Source: Adiantum capillus-veneris (lineage: Eukaryota > Streptophyta > Polypodiopsida > Polypodiales > Pteridaceae). Taken from it: a stretch of 64,000 bases of DNA. The stretch spans positions 103,051,587 to 103,115,586 of the forward strand of contig CM043964.1 of NCBI GenBank assembly GCA_014529385.2, in the 5' to 3' direction. The notes under the pieces are model-generated. The model was not told the DNA's origin, searched no databases, and worked only from the letters and a program-made list of their open reading frames with translations. The translations under genes were made by a program, and so were the position numbers. Below, in pieces: positions 55,884 to 64,000 of this stretch (positions within the stretch are counted from its first letter, which is position 1; each line of letters begins with the position of its first letter).

Positions 55884-55922
55884 GGCTACCTAGTAGCTTC
55901 ACCTGTCGACTTTTCCTCTACC

Positions 55923-57514
55923 ATGAACGAAGGCTGGGAGGAGATTTTGGAGGAGAGTCCAAGTGAGAAACTATTGGTGGCTATGATGGATGGTGGTTAC
56001 ATGGAGGTGTACACCAAAGCATATGAAATATTCAACCTTGTGTTTGATCTTGCAGCTTTGTTAGACCATTTGAAGGACTTCTTGGTAGAAGAATTCAAAG
56101 AGTTTGAAGAGGTAGTTGAAGGCAAGTGTTTGGTTTTAGATGGCAAGACTTATTGTCATCTAACCGAATATACTACAAACTCAATTGAGAAAAGCAAAGT
56201 AACAAGGAGGTTTGGAAGATTTTCTAAGCAGACTTTCTTTGTTTGTCCACCTACCATTTCTTGTCAATTACATTTAAAGCCTTGTAACCTTGTTCCAAAA
56301 GAAGCTGCTTTTCTTTTCTAATTTGTTCCTTAAAGTTTACATGCAAGGCAAAGTAGATGAAGTGAAAAATACAGATGAGGCAACAAATAAAAATGTTTCC
56401 ACAGTTTTTCAGCTTGAGAAAAGTGAAATTCTAGAAGAGGAGGAAGTTGATGTTGCAGTTGAGTAGCAGGAGAGTGCAGATTTTTATGTGGCTCAATTTA
56501 GAGGTAGTACTGTCATTGATGAGCCAACAGATGAGGTAGAGGTATCTAAAGCTTCCCATACTATTCCAAACCTTCCCTACTTCTATATCAATGAGAAAGA
56601 GTATATCCCTCTCCATCATATCCAGTGTCTACTTAATATGAGGGAGGACTACTGTATTGCCATTTTTGAAGCTTCTGAGGTGGCCAAAGATTTTATTGAC
56701 ACAGAAGAAGAGTCAAAAGAGGAGTTTTTGGCACTTGATCTTCATACATCCAATAAAGATGTTTTTGCCTGCTCCTGATGCACTTGCTCTATGCATGAGA
56801 AGAGTGGAAGAGGAAAAAGCTTCCCTCAAAGATGAGGATTTTGAGAAGAGGCTTGTTGAGCTTGGCACCCAATCTTTTGGCAGAGACTTTAAGCTTAAAA
56901 AAGTTGGAAAGGAAGTTGACATAAGAGAGATGACTGGATCATGCAATCTCCTTCAAGAAAAAGTCACTGCCGAAGATGAGTTGCAAAAGGTGATCTCCCT
57001 TCTGAAATATTTCTTTTTTTTCAAGTTTATTTTAATTACTCATTTTATTGTTTTGCAGATTGAACTCCTTGACAAAGACAATTTTCTTGGGAGAGCTAAA
57101 GGCTCGAGAGGGAAATCAATAGAGGGCTCTTCAAGAAGGGATGCCTCCTCTCTCATGCACTACATGTCAACATTGGATAGTGCCACCTTCTGTGCTTTCC
57201 ACATGCAGTATTTTGAGAATCCTGAGTTGCCAATGTTTGCACTGAAGATATTGTCACGGTTTTTAGGGTACACTCCCCTTCAATTCAATGAAAACAAGAT
57301 CATGCTACTTGAGAGAGCAGCAGCACTTTGAATGTTTGGATATGCTGCAGGATTCAATGCCTCAAGAGCAGGATACTTTCTTTGCTACTCTAGCTATGCA
57401 ACAGCAGTTGAGGAGACAAATGTCAACCTTCTTGGGGGCTATAAAAGAAGAAAGTTTTTGAGATATAGGGGTGACATGCCTAGAGATATAAAAAAAAATC
57501 AAAAACTGATGTAA
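55923..57514 (+). pseudogene. Unrecognised acidic gene, copy 2
   Basis: Counterpart of 41924-43515, with the same TAA, TAG, T-run frame change, intron (about 56989-57058) and TGA. A few substitutions, for example Thr to Ala in EEEKASLKDED. Confidence 0.55.
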
Positions 57515-57660
57515 ATTTGATAATTTTTTGCACCAAAATATCTTTTTTGAATTTGGATCTATTTAGAAAGATACAGTACAAAGTTTCAAAGTGAAGCATT
57601 TATCTCCATCTGTGGTTGAGCAGCATGGTTGTTTTTCATCTCATCCGTTGTAATTGCCTC

Positions 57661-59664
57661 CTATAGAACCAATTGAATAAATCCTTTAGTGCATTGCTCC
57701 TTCTTTGTCCACCTCCCTTTCTCGTACATTTGAAAAAAGAAGTCCTCTCTTGATAGTGAGATTTTTCCATTCCCTAAGTATTCCATGTTGCAAGGGGTCC
57801 TTGTTTTGCAAAATATGGTCTATGCAGGTACATAATATGCTAAAAATAAAAAAAGTTAGTTGAACTCAATAGGATGCAAAGTAAAATACTATCCAGACTT
57901 TAGAAAGTAATTGAATACTCACCAAGTAATATGTGATGTCTTTTGCTCCCCAAGCATTTGTAATAGCAGTTATTAAAAGATTTATTGTCTTTTTAAAGTC
58001 ATCTGTATAAGTAGCAGAGCTAACTTGTTGTCTCAAAAATTTCCAAAAATTGTCGAGCTTCTTCCACACTTCCATGTGTTTGTTGGCTACATCTGGTCTA
58101 CTTTTGACATTGGTTGTTATAACACAAAGATCCTTCCAGCATTTCCACATAGCATCAACTTGTTTGTTGTCATGGTTACTCAAAAATATTCTGGCTTTTG
58201 CTCCACCCATTGAAACATCTTGCAAAACATCACCGGTTCCTTTTGAAAGAATGGGATCTTTTTTTAGATGCACTTGACCACCATGAAAACCCATTTGAGA
58301 GAGCAAAGCCTCGCATTTTTCTATGCACTCGTCTGCAAGTTTAGTTGGATTAATAGAATATACATAGTCAAGATGGAGTCGAAGCAATTTGTCCAAGATT
58401 CTAATCTCTGCATGCATTGTGCATATATGTACATTTTTTAAATCTATTGTTAGAATTGGATCCCAAATCATAGAAGACGATGGGTAGTCGATGAAGTTAA
58501 CACTATTCCTCGATGGTGCTTTTCCAACCTCGTATATTGCAAGCCATCCTTTTGTTCCAGTGCTTGCCATGCAATATAGACATGGATACTTGGTATTGGC
58601 ACCTCCACATACACCAAACATGCATTTTAATGCTTTTAGGTCGGCATTCAAGTGCCATTCTACAAAAAAGTCACCCATGCCATCTACACAGAGTTTTTCA
58701 CCTGCATTTTGGTCCTGTATAGCAGAAGGAATATCGGTCTGCAAAAATAACCATTTCAATGTATCGTGATTTTCTACTGGTATTTGAGCTGCTCCGATCC
58801 ACCAAAGATCCATTTCTGATTGAGTTTTTTGGTATGGGGAATCAAGATTACCCTGGATATAGTCCAATGCTCTATTCATAAGGGATATGGATACTCTTTC
58901 CATTTTTTGACATTTTTGAATTTGAGCTTCATCCAATTTTAGAACAAATATACGTTTTCCTTCACAATCTACTTCTTGCATATTATAGTATCTCACCATA
59001 GCAGATTGAACATTTTTTATACACATCCAAATGTTATTAAAAACATTATACTCAAAAGAAGATTTTTTTTTTCTGTTTTTCATATGGCATCGTTCCTTCT
59101 ATATGATAGTACTCTCCAAAATGTTCGGGTATTTCTTCGTTTAATAGAGTCCTAACTTTCCCAAGATTGTGAGGCCTAGGCAACCCAAAAGCTTTAATCT
59201 TGTAATACTTTAAAATCTGAAACCAGGTTTTAGAGATGGCCCTGTAACCCCTTCTACTCACCCCCACTGTATCAAAAACTTCTTACATTTGAGAAGGTTG
59301 GACCAGTAAACCCAAATCTTTCAATAAACTTTGAAATACCAATTTCTTCTGAGTTTGATTTTTAGGAAGTTTCAAAAGTTTAAGAATATCACTTTTGTTC
59401 ATTACCTCATTCAAAAATCTCACTCTTTCTTGAACATTGGACATATCAAATCCTAAAAGACTAGTCACATGTTCTCTAGTAATCTTTAATCTTTTTTTTC
59501 TTTGTCCAGAACCTTCTGTTAAGTTTACTACATCTCTCATTAGTTTTACTCGTGCTCTTAATCCTAATGGAGTTTCTTTTAAAGTCTGGTGATTTTCTTG
59601 TTTTAGAGATGCTATTTGGTTTTCAAGTTCTAAAATTCTTGTTACATTTACTTTAGATAATTAA
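57661..59664 (-). pseudogene. Transposase-like gene, copy 2
   Basis: Counterpart of 43662-45665 with the same in-frame TAA, the same ten-A frame change and the same intron. Several substitutions in the core (for example LRLHLDYVYS in place of LRLHLHYVYS). The Cys-x2-Cys knuckle is retained. Confidence 0.5.
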
Positions 59665-60400
59665 TTTACCTAATTATTTTAGCAAAATTACTATGTTTTT
59701 AGAACAAATTAAAAGGAGGAAATTCATAAATTGTTTTAAATTGCTTTGAGTTATTCATTAGAGGTTAATGAAATGTTAGAAAACCCATGATAATTATGTC
59801 AAGCTCAGATAATTAATTTACCTAATTACTTTAGCAGAATTACACTATTTTTAGGAGAACTTAAAAGGGGGATATTAGTAAGTTGATTCAAATTTCTTTG
59901 AGTTATTTATTAGAGGTCTATTACATGTTAGGGAACCTGTGATAATTATGTCAAGCTGAGATAATTAATTTATCTAATTACTTTACCATAATTAATATGT
60001 TTTTAGGACACATAGAATAGGGGAAATTAGCAAATTTATTCAAATTTCTTTGAGTTAATTATCAGAGGTTAATCACACCTTAAGAAACCCATGATAATTA
60101 TGTTAACCTCAGATAATGAGTTTACCTAATTATCTCAGTAAAATTACATTATTTTTAGGAAAAATAAAAGGGGGAAGATAGTAAATTAATCCAAATCCCT
60201 TTTATATAATTATCAAATGTAGAACACACCTTGAGAAATCCGTGATAAATATCCTATCCTCAGATAAATAGTTTAAATACTTATCTTTATTAAAAGTAAC
60301 CGATTTTGCATATAAAATAGAGAAATAAAATTAGTAAATGAATTTATCTAATTATCAAATAAATACCTGAGGTTCAAAATCAGTATTGAAGGTTGGGAAA
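59655..60400. repeat. 152-bp AT-rich tandem repeats, copy 2
   Basis: Same five units as 45656-46400. Confidence 0.9.
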
Positions 60401-61016
60401 ATTACCTCAGCATAAATGGTTAGTATAACAAATTATTATCAGAAAAATTTTACCTAAATTAAACCATAAGTATAGGAGAGAAAGGTTATAAATCAATTCT
60501 ATGAAAATTCCTAAAAATAGAACATATTCAACTACAATTTAGGGTGATTAATCCATTAGCCAATAGAAATTTATAATTTACTAAGGCTAAAATGGAATAT
60601 AGACTAAGGATAAACCTAGTTAAAGGGCTTTCCAAATTAAATGGTAATTATGGGAAATTACTTATAGCATAAATAAGTTACAGGAGGAATATCCCATCAA
60701 ATTGACTATTAAAGATACCTACTTACTCCAAAAATCCTTATTTTTGGGTAAAAAGGAAAAAGAAGATTATTCAATTAATAGATTAAGTCTTTTATAAGGC
60801 GCCGACATGGCTCCAAAGAGAAGCAGGGGAAATCCTCTTACTGAGAAAGAGGATGTTAGCAACAAAATAAATAAAGTCACTAATGACCATGAGGCTGGGC
60901 CTATCCATAGGCCGACGGAGGAAAGTCTACGGGCTCCCGCCCAACAGCACATGGACGAGCAGTCCCAGGTGGATTTCTATTTTGTTCACTTAAAATATTT
61001 TAAAGTTCATTTTTAA

Positions 61017-62076
61017 GTTAGCATTGCATATAAGGTTAGGAAGGATAAACTGACTGAAAATGGAAGGTAACTTCCAACGTGCATTTTTTTATAATGTAGG
61101 AAAGAATTGTTTGGGTTAAAACTGGTTGAATTAGGAAAGATATGATTGATCATCCTTAAGACAGCTTGTCTCAAGACACCTCCGACTGCTTAGTATAAAT
61201 TGATGATAATGATTGGCTTCCTAGCCCACGGATAAATCGGTTACCTCCATGAACGTTGAGTTTCTACTCCATGTCATCTTTTGATGTTTCTACATAAGCT
61301 AGGATACCGTTTTGTTAATCCTAGGGGAGCTGCCCGGTTGTATGGGCAACTGGTTTGGTGTATGGGCACCCGGAACCTTGGGTGGGGGTTTATCCACTCC
61401 GGATTGTGAATAAGGAATGGGTGTTGTTTTTTCACCCTTAGGTGGTCTTGAGACAAGAAGAGTACTGGTCATGGTTATTATGGATAATGTTTTGATTGAC
61501 AGTACCCTGCCTTAACTTTAAAGATGTTTGTTTGCTAAAAGAATGTTTTCAATCAAGGGCTGTTTTGATATAATTCTGTTATGAAGGATTAAAAGAAACA
61601 TTATTTTAATTGTGATAAGAACGTGCTAGTAATTAAATAACAAAAGAATCATGTGTGAGTGCGGGGTGGTAAGTGGGGATTGACTAAGGTTGTCAATCAT
61701 GGACAGGTGGACTTGATTAGTCAGGTAACTATCTATCTTTGTGCACTAAAACTTTTAGAAAACTTCTTCACTTGGAAGAGGAGTCCACCAGCGGCCCTCA
61801 CATCTGTTAGGGGAAAAAAGCGTTGCTTGAGGATACCTTAGCCCAATTGTGTAAGTTATAGGGCGAAAATAGTTTTTTGGACTTCTAAAAGGTTATCCCG
61901 TTTTCGCTGCGAGACAGGACTAGTTCTTCTTCTAAGGCTATAGACCCAAGCCATCGTCAATGGTAAAGGTCTATTCCTTGGATTTTTCTTGTTTAGAGAC
62001 TCTCATTTTTATCAGACCTAGAGACCTGTCAAGGATCCCATATCGATCTTGGTATTGGCGGGTTTGGGACCTTACA
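61017..62076 (+). repeat. 5' LTR (3' portion) of retroelement D, copy 2
   Basis: Counterpart of 47018-48077, ending ccttaca at 62076; primer site TGGTATCAGAGCC at 62079-62091. Confidence 0.55.
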
Positions 62077-62188
62077 AGTGGTATCAGAGCCTAGGTTTCA
62101 AAGCCTGGGTTAGTTTGGAAAAATTTGTTTTTTCTGAAAATGTAAGAAGAAAAAATATATATATATATGTAAATATATAAAAAATAAA

Positions 62189-62708
62189 TTTGGTTAGCTA
62201 ACCAAAGGCTTATGCGTCGATAATTCAGGAAGATCCTGTGATTGAATATCGCAAATTCCAAGTCTTTGAGCTTATTTATGAGAGTGCTTGTCGTTCTCCA
62301 AACTATTTTTTCCAACGAAACGTGATGGAGCTACTGATGAAGGATCACACTCCTCATTTGACTCGGATAAATAAAGGCTGAGAGCTTGAATGGAGCAATG
62401 AAGGCGCGACTTATTACATCAATGCTTGGAAGTTGGGATGTCTTACCACGGATTTAAAGAAACTAAGCTGGGCTGAAGAATTGAGAGTGGTTCAGTTATA
62501 CTACTTCTTGAGTACAAACTCGAGTATCACTGTTCCCACCTACCCAAGAGGCATGGGAAAACCCCTGAACGAATGGGTATGGGATAGAGTGGTGGAGATA
62601 ATTCCATATCGAAGAATCAGAACTTTTTCTCAGAATACCCCTAAGAATTTGGACCTTCTAATTTTCTTTCTGATTTCCAATGAGTATAAGAACTATCATA
62701 CCAATTAA
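62189..62708 (+). pseudogene. Gag-like N-terminal region of retroelement D, copy 2
   Basis: Counterpart of 48190-48675, continuing past the duplication end (62674) as SNEYKNYHTN to a stop at 62706. The same TGA near 62378 interrupts it. Confidence 0.55.
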
Positions 62709-63289
62709 TTAAAGATTGTAGAAATCTGACTACAAACACCCATCGTTTGTATCACCATATTCCAAATTAGCCAGCTATGCGGATCCTTTAAAGGCCGCAA
62801 AAATCTACACAACAAGTTAGGATGAGATACCTAAGGCTCTTTTGTATGGCTATCCTTGTAAATATTCACCTTGTAAATAAAGAACCATGTCTTGTGAATT
62901 GAATATCTTGATCTTGTGTCTATTCTGAAGTTAAATCCTAGCCATGTCATAAGTCTTTAAATTGTCAGTCCATCGATCTTACGAAACCATGTAGATATCT
63001 GCTTCTCTTCTTTATACCGTGCTTGTTTCTTCTCAAATAAGCGCAACCTCCCAACTTCAAAGGTAAAGGGGTCAACGTGGAACGAGATGCAGAGGTATGG
63101 ATCAAAGCCATGAGGTTTACATCCATACAGGATGCCCTTCTCAGGACTAAGCCTCTTGCAGCTGAAGGAACCAACTCTACAAAGAACTATAATGGAATTA
63201 GTAACTTTAGGGAAAGAGCCAGGGAAAATTCCAACTAGGGATATCAACAATGTGGAGTAGCTGCAGCAGTAAACTGAGAACAGACCTTC

Positions 63290-63490
63290 CCAAATATTAG
63301 GTGCTATGGATGCAATCAAATGGGGCACTATAGAAATAATTGTCCAGAAGAACAAAACCCTCGAATTACTGCTAGAGCCATTCCTCAAAATCAAGGAGAT
63401 AATCTAAGAGGACGTAGAAATGGAGGACGAGGTAGAGGAAGATCAAGAGGAGCCAGATCTTATGCAATCATAGGAGAAGCAACCTTATGA
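63290..63490 (+). pseudogene. Gag zinc knuckle of retroelement D
   Basis: CYGCNQMGHYRNNC at 63302-63343 is a CCHC knuckle (C-x2-C-x4-H-x4-C). It is followed by an Arg/Gly-rich RGRRNGGRGRGRSRGARS tail and a TGA stop at 63488. A TGA also lies just upstream. The knuckle plus RG-rich tail is typical of gag C-termini. About 600 bp of decayed sequence separates it from the gag N-terminal region. Confidence 0.7.
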
Positions 63491-64000
63491 ATAAGAAAGA
63501 TAAAAGAGCCACTCGCTTGGCCATAACTAGCAATCTTAGATCTTTGTAAACCACTATAAATCAATAATGTAAAAACTTGAGTTACTTATATATTATAAGG
63601 GTATACATGATTTTATTCTCCAGAATTACTTAATGAATCTAAAGTATTCAATCAATAAATTAAGGGTAGATCTAGCAAATGATAAAGAGGTTCTCATTAG
63701 GAAGGAAAAATCCAAATCTTAGAAATGAGATAGTTATCATGAAACCAACTCACATTCTTGTGCACACGATAACCTTCCTTAGAAAATGACCTAGATATGA
63801 AAGTATTAAGGTAAGAGACTAATCGGAAGCCGAAAAGAACTCTTGGTGTGATACTTCTTAAAACCATTTACATAATGTTGGTCAACCATGTTAGAGCATA
63901 GAGAAGGTACCTTTGGTGCAATGGTGGAAGCTTGTGCCGAACGTAGATTGCTCAGAATGGCAAGAACATGCGGAGCGCGTTCAGATTGGCAAAGCTGAAA
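63491..64000 (+). other. Continuation of retroelement D, nothing recognised
   Basis: No domain visible before the window ends. Confidence 0.4.

Larger units (their letters stand above)
48674..62674. repeat. Tandem duplication, copy 2 (about 14.0 kb)
   Basis: Second copy of 33917-48675. It lacks 742 bp of the copia integrase region (37010-37751 of copy 1; junction 51766/51767, no shared bases) and 16 bp near 55870. Otherwise it differs by scattered single bases, with none in the CENH3-like ORF. Confidence 0.95.

Overview
The window looks like repeat-rich intergenic DNA from a land plant with a large genome. Evidence: Ty1/copia and Ty3/gypsy LTR retrotransposons of plant type with initiator-Met-tRNA-like primer sites, GT-AG introns, long (GA)n and homopolymer runs, a plant-type centromeric-histone-like ORF, and no ordinary single-copy gene that I recognise. 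I cannot name the species; a fern or gymnosperm is only a guess.

Layout. 1-3.96 kb: decayed copia element on + (5' LTR, gag, protease, integrase), with a further pol scrap at 7.79-8.09 kb. 4.0-7.5 kb: noncoding DNA with four long (GA)n arrays. 9.76-13.05 kb: short copia-type element with two LTRs but only gag/protease remains. 14.4-30.6 kb: Ty3/gypsy element on - (3' LTR 14.95-17.34 kb, truncated 5' LTR from 29.33 kb) lying inside an older gypsy integrase, and itself split by about 6.4 kb of foreign DNA. That DNA contains a TTAA-flanked piggyBac-like MITE and a large fold-back hairpin. 31.7-32.9 kb: unrecognised broken spliced gene on +.

33.9-62.7 kb is a tandem repeat: a 14,757 bp unit (about 33917-48675) followed at once by a second copy (48674-62674) that has lost 742 bp and 16 bp but otherwise differs only sparsely. 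It is either a recent tandem duplication or two haplotypes joined by the assembler. Each unit carries a copia element (TSD CATTT) inserted into an older gene-bearing unit that I do not recognise as any named element.

That older unit is the most interesting part. From a divergent promoter (TATA boxes at 41303 on - and 41403 on +), a leftward transcript would carry about 575 nt of leader with hairpin repeats, then a 185-aa intact ORF resembling plant CENH3 (the centromeric H3 variant). After the copia insertion follow exons of a Ulp1-like (C48) SUMO-type cysteine protease ending in a lysine-rich S/T-P-x-K tail like linker histone H1. The rightward transcript has the same family of leader hairpins and leads to an unrecognised acidic gene. 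A fourth, convergent gene encodes a transposase-like protein with a Cys-x2-Cys knuckle. The arrangement suggests an extinct large DNA transposon that captured a CENH3 gene and a protease. All its genes except the CENH3-like ORF carry stops or frameshifts, mostly shared by both copies. To the right, an LTR retroelement on + (PBS at 48080 and 62079, gag zinc knuckle at 63302) continues out of the window.
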